A stretch of DNA of 64,000 nucleotides, taken from positions 436,001 through 500,000 of the forward strand of contig JAQFVV010006341.1 of assembly GCA_028023455.1 (NCBI GenBank), given 5' to 3'. Position 1 is the first letter of the stretch. The number at the start of each line of letters is the position of its first letter. This document shows positions 1-12,290 of this stretch, piece by piece. Below the pieces are notes generated by a model. That model worked only from the letters and a program-made list of their open reading frames with translations. It was not told where the DNA came from and ran no database searches. The stretch is from Epiperipatus broadwayi. Its lineage: Eukaryota > Onychophora > Udeonychophora > Euonychophora > Peripatidae. Made by a program: the position numbers and the translations under genes.

Positions 1-302
1 TTCTAACTATAAGATCTTTCCATTGATTCATTGTAAATCGAAGGATTTTGCGAGTACTAATGTATAATAGGAATTGTGGAAAATCAGTGAAGTATTGAAT
101 AGCTTCACGCTCTCAGATCTAACCGCTTCAACTTCACCTATTTATATAGAAAGTAGGTTGAAGTAAAGAAGGTTCCCCTCTTTTCTTCCAATGCGTAAGC
201 TTGTGGTTAAGACCTGTAGGGCTCCCTACCTTCGCTTTTTCAACCGCACATGCTTTAGGTTTATTGCCTTAGTAAATAATACTGTGATGATTTTATTATT
301 AC
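1..302. other. AT-rich stretch, no feature recognised
   Basis: I see no coding potential, RNA gene or named repeat here. The sequence is ordinary AT-rich intergenic DNA. Confidence 0.5.
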
Positions 303-476
303 AGAGATCTTTAAGTAGTAAATCTATTTCTTCTTTTCCAGTTCTGGATTTTGTGTAAGCTTGAGTAAACAACAGATGTAGATCAAGCATTGCCATCTGG
401 TATTTATTGATTACTGGGGCTTACACAAAGTGGGAGAACTGCAATAGGAGAAATAGATTTTCTACTTAAACATAAT
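303..476. repeat. decayed small foldback relic related to family H
   Basis: The two ends are rough inverted copies of each other: a stretch reading AGTAAATCTATTTCT on the left reappears inverted near the right end as AGAAATAGATTTTCTACT. The centre contains TTTATTGATTACTGGGGCTTAC, whose first half matches the ATTGATTACTCTGGCTTGC arm of the hammerhead-bearing family H found later in the window. No hammerhead core survives in this copy. The assignment to family H is an inference from one short shared arm. Confidence 0.35.
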
Positions 477-984
477 GCGTAGATAAAAGTCATGTAATGT
501 TTAGGTGATGTTAATGAGAATTATTCCACTTACTCTGAGCTGCTGTTCATCTCAAGAATAACAGTTGTTGTTGTTATTAATTCAATTGACAAAATCAATA
601 ATTTTATGTGGATTTGCCTTAGAGAACTATAGTCCTCAATAAATGTATTTTAAAGAGCTGGGAGTTAGGATCCACACTATCAAAATGCTAGGAGAGATCC
701 AGAAGAAAACCCTATACACAAATTTATCATTCAGTGCATTTTGGCAGACTCCTCACATACAGTATATATTTATGATTCAGTCCATTATTAAATATATTTG
801 TTTAGTCACAAGTTGTAACCGTCTGGTGAATTATAACTATCTGGAATTTCAAATTCATAAACAAAATAAATTTATGGTTTTATGTTTTTATTTAACTTAA
901 ACTGTTTTTTTTTTTTATTAAAGGAAACTTTATTTATGCTAAGATTGAATTTTACATACGTTGATATCCTATTTTTACATTATT
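477..984. other. no feature recognised
   Basis: AT-rich, with a short T-run near 904-917. The open frame at 643-900 has no recognisable motif and is most likely chance. Confidence 0.45.
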
Positions 985-1690
985 GTAGTCCTAAGTTAAC
1001 CCCTGTAGAAATCAGTCCAGATATTTCTGGCTGGAGTGTCTAGCATCCAGTGTGTCAAATGAATCATCTATGGTTATGTTCTTGATAAAGAATTGTTAGC
1101 CTTTATTCCTTAAATTTCTCAATCATTGTAAAAAGTTATTCATTGAGTGATTTTGGTAAAGCGGTTGATTGTTCATCATCCTCGTCCATTAAATCCAATA
1201 TATTATCAAAGGCCCTTTGCATAACCCCATACTTCTATTCCCTCCAGCTTTTCCTGCATTTTCATAGGTGTTCATTTTTGATTGTAATACCTTTTCATAC
1301 TTGAATTCTTGATTATTAACATTAAATAATTTATTTGAATCGATTCTCTCATTAGTTTCAAATTTAGATTTTATAATTTTGTTCTTACAAATAGGTTTAG
1401 CTTTTTAAAAAACATTGTTTTCAATTTTAAACATTTCAACAATGTTCACTTCCTTTTTCCCTTGTGATAATTAATATTCTGGGTGAATATAATCCAAATC
1501 ACCTGAGGTGATTTCTTTGTTAACAAGATTCTCTTCTTCCACCAGTTGTTTATTTATACTGTTGTTTTCTTGAGTAGCATTTTCCCCTCTATTTTGCACT
1601 CGATTTAAAATGTTCTCTGCCATCTTTGTTTTCACAACGATGCCAGTAAAATCATTATTGCTGTTATAAAACTAAAAGTTTTCTTCATTT
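985..1690 (-). pseudogene. unidentified degenerate coding relic
   Basis: Read on the minus strand, a 50-residue frame opens with an ATG at 1623. It begins MAENILNRVQNR and ends at IHPEY before a stop near 1471. After further stops and at least one frameshift, coding-like acidic sequence returns around 1140-1225 (AFDNILDLMDEDDEQS, then a stop). The charged, low-hydrophobicity composition looks like a degraded protein rather than random AT-rich DNA. I do not recognise the family. Candidates are a retroelement gag or ORF1, or a processed pseudogene. There is no intact gene. Confidence 0.25.
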
Positions 1691-2008
1691 TGATAACAAC
1701 ACTTAAAAATAAAGAACTTACCCTCAGTTTGGCTTCAAAATAATACAGTGAAACCTCCTTCTCCTTATTTAAATCCACCTAATATAGGGAACCTAAAACA
1801 AACACTATACTCTAGTAAAGCCATCTAGTGGCTGTTTTTTGTCTGTGAAATCTTGTAATTCAATTTTCATTCACTTCCCAATTTCCAATCTAATTGAAAT
1901 TTTGCATACATATGTATTTCCTGTAACAATATATTTTTTTAGAGTTTGCAAATAACTTTAAAATAATAATAATAATAATAAAAATTTAAATTTTTAATTT
2001 TATAAGGG

Positions 2009-2125
2009 ATGTGATGTGATATACTGTGACTTCTCCTTAAACAGACTCAGGAATCTCTCAACAACTATGCCCAGAGAAATCTGTTAGCCACTCTACCCTC
2101 CCTTTCCATTCCCTACCCTAAGTTT
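2009..2125 (-). mobile_element. 5'-truncated LINE, 3' terminal fragment
   Basis: On the minus strand this is the 3' untranslated end of the LINE family seen at 31.1-35.4 kb. It shares the block around CTCAGGAATCTCTCAACA and the terminal GTGACTTCTCCTTA, and it closes with the short CATCA-type tail (seen here as GATGTGATGTGATA). Only about 115 bp remain, as expected of strongly 5'-truncated LINE copies. Confidence 0.6.
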
Positions 2126-3170
2126 TCAGAACTCTTTAGAATATTGCCATCTAGTGGTATTAAACTGCATCTAAACTTTCTTTCTTCATAACTTCTGTAA
2201 CTATACAAAACTAAAAAGTAGCAAATGAAAAATATAAATTTTTTTTTAAAAAAATGCACTAAAAAGTAAAAAATAAAGTTTTATAAATAAAATTGTGTAG
2301 TGTCATATTTAAATCCCAAAGAATCATTTCAATAATCTTATGTTAGAATAGATGGCATTACAGGCGGGATTCTTTGGGAATCTGACTTAAGCATGATCGT
2401 AGCATGCTTTTATGTGTGAAAGCTAAATATATATATATATTACTTTTTAATGCATTTATGTAAATAAAAACATTTCTTCAAAATTTTTATTTTTCTTAAG
2501 AGATTAAAAACAAAAATCCCAGTGAATATTGGAATCATTATTATATTCTGGTGTACTTCGATAACTATAATACTAATTATATGTATATTTTTCAAATGTT
2601 AAATTTATAAATATTTTACATTCTGCTCTATCTCAGAAGGGCAGATCTTTATGGGGCTACTTGTAATTTTTGCAAGTGTCATGATCTCAATACTATTACA
2701 ATATAATAAATAATAATTATAATATGAATGATCAAAAATTCAATATACAGCCAAAATTCCAAAGCAGACACTTGAAAATTTATACGGTTGCTGAAGATTT
2801 GCTCTGCATGTTGTCTGCTAAATTCTTGCATATGATTGTAATAATAAATTGTTAGCTTCTAGAAATCCTTTTATCATCTGATGCAACAGTTTATTGCAGT
2901 TTTACAATTAATGGTGGATTTAATCAAATATCACTATTGACTGGTTAGTTATGTCTTAAATGAATTTTTGGTTTCCTATGCACAATTCACTTTTTAACAG
3001 AAAATCTTTATCAACACTTACATGCATGGATTTTAAAATGACTTTCAACTTTTTTTTTTTTGGAAGTGACACGATTGCATGACATCACCACTGTGAAGAA
3101 AAACTATTCTTATCATTCTATTAAAAGTGTATTTTTTTCTTTGTGCTTTTTTCAGACAATATTAAAATAT
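2126..3170. other. no feature recognised
   Basis: Very AT-rich non-coding DNA with a short TA run at about 2426-2440. No gene or repeat could be assigned. Confidence 0.45.
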
Positions 3171-3902
3171 ATTACCAAATTCATCACTTTCTTTATTTTG
3201 CTGTAATATCTTCTATAAATAAAATTTACCCTTTGAAGACTTTTTAGCAAAAAATATTTTATTGTACATATATGCATACACAATCTTATATTTCGACTGT
3301 CCTGCAATCTTCTTCAGAGCTATGATATAATGAACAAATTAAATAAAATACATAACTATATAAAAAAATACCATAAAAATGTAAACAAAATGAATAAAAT
3401 AATAATAATAATGAAAAACAAAACTAAAAACAACCCTAAAATATAACAAAACATAATAAAACTGAAATAAATATAAATATAATCAAACCTAAATAAAATA
3501 ATCCAAGTAATATAAAATAAAATATACAATATAAAATAAATATAAATTATACATGTGTATTCGTGACTGTATATATACATATTCATGAACAACTATTAAT
3601 TTAAATATATTTTTTATTTTTAATAATCTCGTAATTAGTTCTATTCGTTATAAACTTAAAATTTTAGTTTTATTAGTTGCACCTTAATAAAATACTTATT
3701 ATTATTATTTATTATTATTTCATTGTTTATATTTTTTATGGTATTATTTATATACTTATGTATTTTATTGTGTTCATTATATCATAGCCCTGAAGAAAAC
3801 TGGACGACAGTCAAAATGTAAGATTGTGTACGCGTATATGTACAATAAAAGGTTTTTTGTTAAAAAGTGTTCAAAGTAGAGTGGATAAATTGAATATTAA
3901 AG
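3171..3902. mobile_element. foldback element, family T, long copy
   Basis: Arms of roughly 90 bp face each other. The left arm begins near 3240 (CTTTTTAGCAAAAAATATTT) and the right arm near 3786-3880 is its inverted partner, ending TTAAAAAGTGTTCAAAGTAG. The inner end of each arm carries CTGAAGAA followed by a short hairpin, and the arms include TAAGATTGTGTA. The middle is A/T-only filler; the minus-strand open frame at 3356-3592 is an artefact of that composition. A short copy of the same family lies at 17552-17771. No transposase is present, so the element is non-autonomous. Confidence 0.6.
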
Positions 3903-4273
3903 TATAATAAAATACTAATTTTTTACAATAAAGTACTTAAATTTGTATGCCTCTCACAATAAAAAATACAATTATCAGCTTCACAATTGACTTTATTATT
4001 ATTCAATGCTGCTCACTGTGCCTTTGTATTGTGCTAAGAATGTTATCGAACTGATAAATTTGTAGTCTATACGCACATCATCAATAGCTTACTCAACTAC
4101 ATATAATCATTTCAATTGAGAAGAACTACTTCTCATCTGTAATAGCTATCTAACTTAACATAATGTAGTCTTACTTACTCTTATTTTCTTCAGGGCTCAC
4201 TATAAAATTTATTGGCTGTCTCCTGGTGAACCATGAGCAATCTTTCCCAACCTTGCCCTAATTCATTGTTTTA
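3903..4273. other. no feature recognised
   Basis: Non-coding AT-rich sequence between two repeats. Nothing identified. Confidence 0.4.
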
Positions 4274-5091
4274 AATAATTAAAAAAGCAAGTCATATATA
4301 ACATGACATTACTTTTATAAGCTTGTAGTTACAAAAACGCAATACAGAGAGCGTACCAATAGCTCAAACAAGCTCTTAATTAATAAGTGCGGTATGAGAA
4401 AATATTTAAAATCTCTACCCAGAACACTGTTATCTCCAGACTAACTGGTTTCGAGCTTATGGTCACATCAGTGGAGAGCTAGAATATTCGGACACTAGAT
4501 CTAAAATATCAACCCAAAAAACTAGCATTTATTTCATATGTATATTTAAGTAGAAACTCTGAAATTTTCGGACATGAAAATGTCTTTAAATCCAGCTATC
4601 TAACTTAAGTATCTATATGTGATTGAACTAAATTCAGATTTACCATATTTTAATAGCCTCAGCATAGCCAAAGGCTTAATAATTAAAAAAGCAATTCATA
4701 TATAGTGTGGCATTACTTTTATAAGCTAGTAGTTACAAAAATGCAATAAAGAGAGCATACCAATAGTTCAAACAAGCTCTTAATTAATAAGTGCGGTATG
4801 AGAAAATATTTAAAATCTCTATCCAGAACACTCTCATCTCCAGACCAATTGGTTTCGAGCTTATGGCTCACATCAGTGGAGAGCTAGAATATTTGAACAC
4901 TAGATCTAAAATATCAACTCAAAACTCAGCACTTATTTCATATGTATATTTAAGTAGAAACTCTGAAATTTTCGGATATTTAAGTTAGATAGCTGGATTT
5001 AAAGACATTTTCATGTCCAAAAATTTCAGAGTTTCTACTTAAATATACATAAGAAATAAGTGCTGAGTTTTTAGTCTAGTGTCCGAATTAA
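4274..5091 (-). mobile_element. family H2: tandem dimer with inverted arm, hammerhead relics
   Basis: A unit starting AATAATTAAAAAAGCAA at 4274 is repeated at 4678, a direct repeat with a period of about 404 bp. A third, inverted piece at about 4977-5091 mirrors the end of the unit (the stretch around AATTTCAGAGTTTCTACTTA). On the minus strand each unit contains a hammerhead-like fold. The fold is better preserved in the second unit (4830-4890) than in the first (about 4421-4490). The CCAGAC / GAGCTTATG / CATCAGTGGAGAGC words are related to those of family H, so this looks like a diverged subfamily. The reading frame over 4791-4988 is spurious. Confidence 0.65.
4830..4890 (-). ncRNA. type I hammerhead ribozyme relic (H2 subfamily)
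   Basis: Read 5' to 3' on the minus strand: outer stem I ATTCT, loop AGC, inner stem I TCTCCA, core CTGATG followed by U in place of the invariant A9, stem II GAGC-loop-GCTC, GAAA, stem III CC-AATT-GG, cleavage triplet ending GTC, inner stem I TGGAGA, loop TG, outer stem I AGAGT. Every helix pairs. The A9-to-U change is also present in the first unit and should abolish or greatly reduce activity. The fold is seen in the sequence; inactivity is inferred from the known core requirements. Confidence 0.6.
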
Positions 5092-7329
5092 TGTATATTA
5101 TTGTGTGCTTTTAAAGTACCTTTCTTTCATGGTTTATACCCATTACATTTCAATTTACTAAACTAATCAATTCTACACCAATAATTAGCATTGCCATAAC
5201 AAAATTATACAATATGTGATTTGACTTGCAATGTTGCTTTATTTTATAATACATAAATGCAGAAATAAGATACTTTTAACCTAACCCGCCATACTTTGAT
5301 TGTCATTATTTAATACAGCATTGGAAATCTATCATTCATTATGTACAGTAAAATAAAGATAATTAAAAAAACTAAGACTAACTAGCAATTGCTCTCATTA
5401 AACCTTTTGTTGGTATTAAAATTTCACCAAAAGAGCCCAAAACCAACTGTATTAGGGTTTTTGTGTTTACATTTGTTTGTCCAATAAATTTTTTATCTTC
5501 TTATCGTTTCTTTGTTGTTGTAAATAAAATGTAATTTTATTTATTAAGTAACTGTTTTTAAGTTATCATAGATATTTCTTTCAAGTGTATGCACTGGATC
5601 TCAATGAAAAGATCTCTCTCCAAACTGTCTGCAGACCCATGTCTGAACTAACACATAATGCCATAAAAGTAAGTAATATTATGACTGGATCATGAGATAG
5701 TCATGAAATGTGTTTTGCATCTTTGTAAATCTTTTGATGCTCTCTTTCTTATCCCAAAGTTACTTGAAACCATTCTTGTGACTCAGAGCTTCACTGCCAT
5801 ATGCAGTTTTAATCTTTTGAAAAGTTTCAAGAGCAGTTTTGGTAGATTTAAACAAAATTTAATGTTAGTATACTATTTCATCATGGCTTAAAGTCTGAAA
5901 CACAGTTATATTTTATTTTGTACTTCATGATTCAGACATACTTCTTAAAATTTTTGTGGGGAACAGCTAAACTATATTACTACCTAACGCATGCTGAGAG
6001 AAGCTTGGAGAGAAGACTAACTATCAGCCATCTTTTTACTATCAATAAATAGAATATCAGTTTTTGCTCGCCTCTGTCTTTTAAATAAATTATCAAATAC
6101 TTCAAAAGACAAAACACCTAGAGAGGTTTCATATCAAAATGTGTACAAAATTAAAGACAAAAAACCTAATTGCTTGAAGGCTTACTACGGTGAAACCTGA
6201 GCTAACTTATCTACAAGATTTTCCCAGCATAATTATCTGTAAAACCAGGCCAAGAAAAGCAATGAATATTCTTCTATTTTCTTGGATCATGAGTTGCAGT
6301 CAGGCCATAACTTTGATATTTCTAAGACTGACATCATTTGTTCCGAAAGAGATGACAGAAAGGGAAAGGAGGCATGGTCAATAGTTAAAGATCATCACAC
6401 CATCAATAAAAAGGACCCTAGCACCCCTTTCTAAAAAATGCACTTGTAGCGACCACTTTCGTCATTAGTATGATAATCTATTTATTTAATATTCAAAAAT
6501 AACTTTAAACGTAGATCTCAACTTCCTTTAATTGTATATACTATGATTATGATAATATTTGGTATTGAAAACACTCAGCTTTAAATAAATTTTATTACAA
6601 ATTCAAACCTGTTCTGATATTAAATGTTTTATCATTTTATGAATCATTACAAATTATTGCAGAAAAACAGGGTGATAAAATTTTCTAGAATTAGTATATA
6701 TTATGTATGTCAGTATATTAAGGTATAAAAGGATACTTGTTATTTGGGGGTGGGGAGATATGTAATAAATTCAAGGACATGATTCAGATTTAGTAAACAC
6801 CTTATCTAATGTTATTAAACTTCAATTTAAACTGGGTTAGTTTGATGGTATCCAATAAAGTTCTTGGTATCCTCTGTGAGTTTCTCATAAATTATTCAAG
6901 TGTTGACAGTCCACAAGCTTAAAATTTATCATCACTAATAACTATCTGACTAATATACATAATTTTGGCTTTCTAATATGTGGGAGTTATCAGCAACACC
7001 ATCTATTAGTGCCATATATAGGTTAGAAGTGATTAAAGTAATACAATAAATGTTATATAAAGCTTAATTTTTTTATTTTATTTCCCAACCCAATTTCAAA
7101 CTGATAGTTTTCCGTCACTTTACAGGTCCCAGAAAAAGACGAGTAAAAGAATACTTCATTGACAGACAAAAGTTGGAAAAATTGCAGAAAGTTTTTTGCT
7201 AACAAAAAATACTCAGCAACTTCCCTTACCCAGATGGTTTGTGACCTGAGAAGCTTCTTTTATAATGAAAGTCAGAATGTTCCATGCATAGAAGTCATAC
7301 ACTTTAATCCTGCAGGCCATGTTTAACAT
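5092..7329. other. no feature recognised
   Basis: About 2.2 kb of AT-rich intergenic DNA. Short open frames at 5703-5891 and 6190-6384 lack motifs or plausible context. I saw no RNA gene and no clear repeat family. Confidence 0.4.
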
Positions 7330-7577
7330 TTATTCCTTTTTATAATATTGTAAACCCATTTATTTCTTCCTAAAAAATTTGCCTTTCCAATCTACTATTA
7401 CCAAATCTTTCTGTTAATACTGATCATTTTTCTACTTTTCTTATTCCATTTTATTAACAGCTGTTTTGCAAGATCCAATATCCTTTCATTATATTCCTTA
7501 ACAACTTTCATTCCTCTCACTTTTATAACTCTCCCCTTACTCATGCGTCTTCTCCTGTTCTTTCAATATCCTATATT

Positions 7578-7779
7578 AAACCACTAAACATTCACATGAT
7601 CACCATTTCTTATCCTTGCTCATAGTGCCACTCAGTGCCAGCCAGAGTAATCAATGGATGCCAGAAGGCTTGTGCATAAAATCCCCATCTAGTGCCTACT
7701 CATCCAATATCCCCAGACTAGTTTCTGGCTTGTGGCCTTCGTCAGTGAGAAGCCTTGAATCTGAGAGCACTGCACCTAG
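7578..7779 (-). mobile_element. family H copy with 10-bp target-site duplication
   Basis: Flanked by ATCCTATATT at 7568-7577 and again at 7780-7789, a perfect 10-bp duplication. On the minus strand it begins at CTAGGTGCAGTG, carries an intact hammerhead (7702-7760) and ends with GATCATGTG... and TTTAGTGGTTT, the same 3' terminus as other full copies. A single-direction copy like this one shows the element without the inverted 5' arm seen elsewhere. It sits inside the older LINE relic. Confidence 0.8.
7702..7760 (-). ncRNA. type I hammerhead ribozyme, intact core
   Basis: On the minus strand the core reads CTGACGA (position 7 is free to vary). It is followed by a 3-bp stem II GGC/GCC with loop CACAA, then GAAA, a minimal stem III C-TA-G and the cleavage triplet GTC. 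Inner stem I pairs TTCTCA with TGGGGA using wobbles. Outer stem I pairs ATTCAA with TTGGAT with one wobble. All invariant core residues are present. Cleavage is predicted directly after the C of GTC. Confidence 0.75.
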
Positions 7780-9425
7780 ATCCTATATTCCAAAAAATAA
7801 TGTCTCCTTTATATCCTAAATAAAGCTTATTTTCAGTTCAAATTCTTTTTCAATTTTTGAAAACTTTTGTTTACAAAGTTCTTGCCTTTGCTCTGAATAA
7901 GTAAATTCCCTATCATATATCCTTTCATACCTGATGTACTTCTGTATAAATCTGAACTATTTATTTAATTCATATTCATAACTTTATTTCCTTTTCTAAT
8001 TAACTAATATAGCCTCTTCCCTCATTATTATGGGTTTGCAATATATTCTACTTTATGCAAAATGAAACCTTTCTAATCCAATGAGTTTGTTGTCTTTTTT
8101 ATGTAATCCAATAAATCACTATTTTTACTAACCTATTTTCATTTATAAATTGTAATCTTCCAACCATTTTGCATTAATTATCCTCATTAAAAAACGACCA
8201 CCTTATGTTCCCCTGAACAGCCTCATATGCTTTACTTCACACTAATTGGGTGCCTACTTATTTCATTTTTGAATTATATTTAAAATTTTCTGAGGGCTTG
8301 GCAAATACAAAGAACTTAATTTCCAAATATTAAAATAAGAAGCACCATGTCTTTCCAAATTATTCTATCCCCTTCATATCTGATTTTATTTCTTATTTAA
8401 ATACCATTATTCCTCCATTTCTTCAAAAGACATAAGCAATTTTCCTTCTTATTAATTACTTATATTTTAAGACTTTCACAATTTTTCCTACTTCATCCAA
8501 TCTCTGCACACTTCTCTAATGACCTGCTGGGGATATTTTACACCACCTGCAAACAAATGCCACATCACATAAAAAAAACCAAAGCCCTTGTATTACATAA
8601 TCTTTTAGATATCACTATTTCCCCCCTTATCTCTAATCTTTGCATCTCAATCTCCAATTCCCTAAGCTACAAAATAATATAGGTGATAATGGACATCCCT
8701 GTTTTAATTTAAAGTCAAGTTTAAATTTAAGGAATCCTCAGTTGGAATTTATAAATATTATTCTTGTAAAAATCCTTAATTGTCTTTAATGATTCCAAAT
8801 GAATTCTTACATTTTCTATACTTTTTTATGACTTAAGTCTTATTCATCGAAATCAAAAAATGCTATAAATAATTGCTTATTTTCCCTATAAATCATTTCA
8901 ATTAACTGAGTAACAGCAAATGAATTATCTCTTATCTAAGTCCTAAAATATTATACATGCTTCCCTTTTTCTGGAACCTTGTTGTCTGCAATTTATTAAA
9001 ACTCTCACTTAAACCAAACTTCTATAATTTGGGAAAATACATTTATTAATATTTCTTTCAGCTGACAAATCAATTCCGTTTTTTTTTTTTTAATCTATAC
9101 ATATTATTCTGTTCAATTGTAAGTTCATTACTTTATCCATTTCCTCTTAAATAAATCTTTCTGACAATGCAAATTCCCTAACACCTACCCTTTTAGTACA
9201 CCATAATTGTTTAAAGTCTTCTCTACTCTCATATTCTTTCACTTGCATTTAAAAATAGCTTTTTGTCTTATTTCTTCTTTTAATACACCTCAAAGTATTT
9301 ACTTTCCGGCATAATTTATTATTTTCATCCCATTTATTCTATGCTAGCTACTTCATCCAGCCTTTATTTCTTTCACTCCCATTTATTTCTTAATAGTTTC
9401 CTCATATTCCCCACGCCTTTGTCTT

Positions 9426-9965
9426 TTCTTGTTAGGCAAGGACTGTGCCACCATCTACTGATGTACTGTATTGAGAAAACATTACTTTTCTTAAAATTGA
9501 TAAAATTTCATTAATAATTGTTACAGAATTTGCCTTATACAGGAAATGAACAAAATAAAGAGGAAGACTTGTGGTATCGCTAGTAATATCATATATGATA
9601 GTCATTTGCAATAAGAACTGCTTGCTTTCTAACAGAGACAAAATCATTTACTATTTCAAGTCTTATTTACAGAAATGATTCCCATAGCTATCTGTACCTT
9701 CAGGGATAATATATACCATAACATTAGAAATATGCAAAAAATATTGAGTAATGGCTGAAAAATATCAAGAATCTAAAGCATAAGTCAAAATTTTCAAATT
9801 ACTGATTTTACTTACATTAGTTATTTTTCAAATTAAGATATTAAATTTTATTCAGAAATCATTACGTGGCATAACTGGAGTGAGAAAGGAATTTCAAGAT
9901 GAAATAAATTTTAGAACTTACAATTTATTCGAATACTTAATTTTAATATACTTCTTTTCATTTTA
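9426..9965. other. no feature recognised
   Basis: AT-rich non-coding sequence. The minus-strand open frame at 9432-9647 has no recognisable motif. Confidence 0.4.
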
Positions 9966-10373
9966 ATAACAATAAAAATAATAAATATAATGGTAATTAA
10001 TTATTCTATATAGTCTTTCAATCTGCAGAAGTATTTTCGGTTAATTCCTTAACCCTTCTCAATTGCCGTTAAATTTAAAAAACATAACAGAAGCAAACAT
10101 CATCGATTCTAATCCCATGAACCCTGAATGTTAACGTTAGCAGCTTGTCTATTAATTTATATTCATTTTATTTCTATTAATCAAAACTGCCTCCTTAATT
10201 TTTCTTTTATTATGGTTTCTCTCTTCATGAAGAATCTTAACACTTTCAATATCAAACTTAAATTTAATAGCAGTTGAGGGGAGGGTTAAGGAATTAACCG
10301 AAAGTACTTCTGCAGATTGAAAGACTGTATATAATAGTTAATTACCATTATATTTATTATTTTTATTGTTATT
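9966..10373. mobile_element. MITE-like element with ~105-bp inverted repeats
   Basis: The left arm (about 9966-10078) contains CTTTCAATCTGCAGAAGTA and TTAATTCCTTAACCC. The right arm (about 10260-10373) holds their inverted counterparts, and the pairing is close to complete over roughly 105 bp. The 180-bp centre has no reading frame. The length and structure fit a non-autonomous DNA transposon. No target duplication was evident. Confidence 0.65.
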
Positions 10374-11924
10374 ACAATAGTTTTTAATTAACGGACATTT
10401 TATTTATATTTCTTTCTATTTGTACACTTTCTACCAACAAATATATTTTTATATTTACAATATTCACCCTTATTTCCATAACTATCAGTAAGGGACTAGT
10501 TAGTTTAAACAAGTCATGGAGATAATATGAAGTTTTGTGATAATTTTTGCCAAGTATTTATAAAAATAATGATAATTGTTAACACCATTAATTAAAAAAA
10601 ACACAAAAGATGTCAAAATACCATTAAGAAAAGTGTTGGAAGAGATTTCCTTCACTATTTAACTTTCAGAAATTTTGCACTCTCACTCTGTTGTTTTGGC
10701 AAATGATGATGAACTCCTTCTGAGTCAAATTGTTTTGTAAACATGTCACTATAATTCAGATGCTTGGCAACATGCATCTCACAGGCTCAGTTTTCACTTT
10801 TTTCTCTTTTTCAAAAACATTTGTCAATACTAGTGTATTTATAACTGGACATCTTAGCCAAGTAACATAAATGTTCTGTGAAAATTTTTCCGAATATTTT
10901 TATTATTATTTTGAATTAGTTTATCAAATCACTTATTAACAGATATGGATCATTACTTGAAAACTGGCAGCACAGTAAAAAGGGCGCAACACAATGTGAA
11001 TGGTGACCAATCATCAGAAATTTATCATATGGATAATGCTTTAACACAAATTAATGAGAAGGCTATCTAAATACATGAAGTACTGATTTTTTAATATAAA
11101 TGGGATTGTTCTAAGCCTAAGTGTAAGATGTGGAGAGCAATATTATCCATTAATAGGAAAAACTTTCTTTACCCTCGCACTATCTGCAAACAAAACATGC
11201 AGTTTTTTCCCTACTGTCGAGGAAAACATCTGAATATGACATCAATACTTGCTATGAATATGCACTTGAAGCTTATTATCCATATTGTGAAATACTATTG
11301 AATGAAATATTAAATTTAAAAATTCATTAGATAATCAAGTGAATATTTAAATCTAAAATTAGTCAGATTTAATGGAGAAAGAGAAGGGGTGGGGAGAATT
11401 TCTTTTAAAATGGTACTTTTATTACCCAAGTAAATTTTATAATGTTTATAAAATAAATAAAACTAGTTTAAAACCATATAATTAAACCATAAAATGCAAT
11501 AAAAAATTAGCTACATGTTCCCTTGAAATATTCAATCTTAAACAATCTACAGATTTATTAAATTATGAATATTCAGTTAGCTAAGATTCTCAATAATCCT
11601 ATTTTAAACCACACGGTATTACTTAATTAACAATTCTATTGTAAACAATATCATTATATTTTACAATCCCATAAAAATATACCAATTGATATTTAAAATA
11701 AGATAAATTTGTTACACAAAAAATAGAAATAATAAAAAAAATGGGTGCAAAAAAAAAAAGAAATGATGTTCTTAAAAGCAAAAACATTTTGAAAGATAAA
11801 CTGAGGTAAATCTTAGAAAGTTAATAGAAAAGAATAAAAATAAATTGATAAAGAAGAAGATAATTACATGTATCCAAACAAGTTTTTAATAGATGCTTTT
11901 TACCAGTTCTTACTTAAGTATCTG
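10374..11924. other. no feature recognised
   Basis: About 1.5 kb of AT-rich non-coding DNA with no assignable gene, RNA or repeat. Confidence 0.4.
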
Positions 11925-12290
11925 TGACTGGGTACTTAACAGAAGAGCAATAAAGATTTCAAGCTACTCAATGAAGTATGTAAAGATATATGGTTAAGAG
12001 TAATAAAAAGAGATCAAAAACGAAATACATAGATGAGAAAACAAATAAGTAGCAATGACATCATTGAAAGAACTAAGACAGTGAAATGTAGTTGGATTGG
12101 AGATGTTACTAAAAGAGTTTATACTAGATGCACAATTGAAGTTTTAAACTGGATCCCAAAGAGGTTATAAAAGATTTAGAGATCATATATGAGACGGATA
12201 GATGAAATAAGAAAGTTTGTTGGTGTGATGTGGTGGAGAGAAGCCATGGACGAAAATAATGCCATGGATCAATAATGTTTGATGATGATG
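11925..12290 (+). mobile_element. RTE-clade LINE, 3' end relic
   Basis: Plus-strand translation gives LNRRAIK near 11940, then DIIERTKTVKCSWIGDVTKR, the C-terminal block of RTE-type reverse transcriptase proteins (usually RTR-KW-WAGH-AR). This is followed by a W-P...R...DEIRKF..V.WWREA tail. The copy ends at a GATGATGATGA tract near 12280, the simple tail typical of RTE elements. Stops and frameshifts make it a pseudogene. It shares the LNRRAI block with the minus-strand copy at 16315-16990. Confidence 0.65.

Larger units (their letters stand above)
7330..9425 (-). mobile_element. heavily decayed LINE relic with reverse transcriptase remnant
   Basis: On the minus strand, translation near 8680-8710 gives KQGCPLSP, the conserved reverse transcriptase block of non-LTR elements. 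Further upstream on that strand (about 8820-8880) is LFIAFFDFDE, which corresponds to the FxDxxKAFD palm block carrying the first catalytic aspartate. Many stops and frameshifts interrupt it, and a family H copy has inserted at 7578-7779. The copy is too eroded to place in a clade. The boundaries are estimates based on coding-like composition. Confidence 0.45.

Noticed and set aside
3356-3592. Minus-strand hydrophobic 78-codon frame as a membrane protein
   Set aside because: It lies in A/T-only filler inside a foldback element; the Ile/Tyr/Phe-rich translation is a composition artefact.
3290-3850. Family T CTGAAGA-hairpin-GAAA as a working hammerhead ribozyme
   Set aside because: The core half and stem II are present, but the downstream sequence offers no standard UH cleavage triplet next to a paired stem III, and no stem I partner matches the sequence before CTGAAGA. 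I keep it as a resemblance only.
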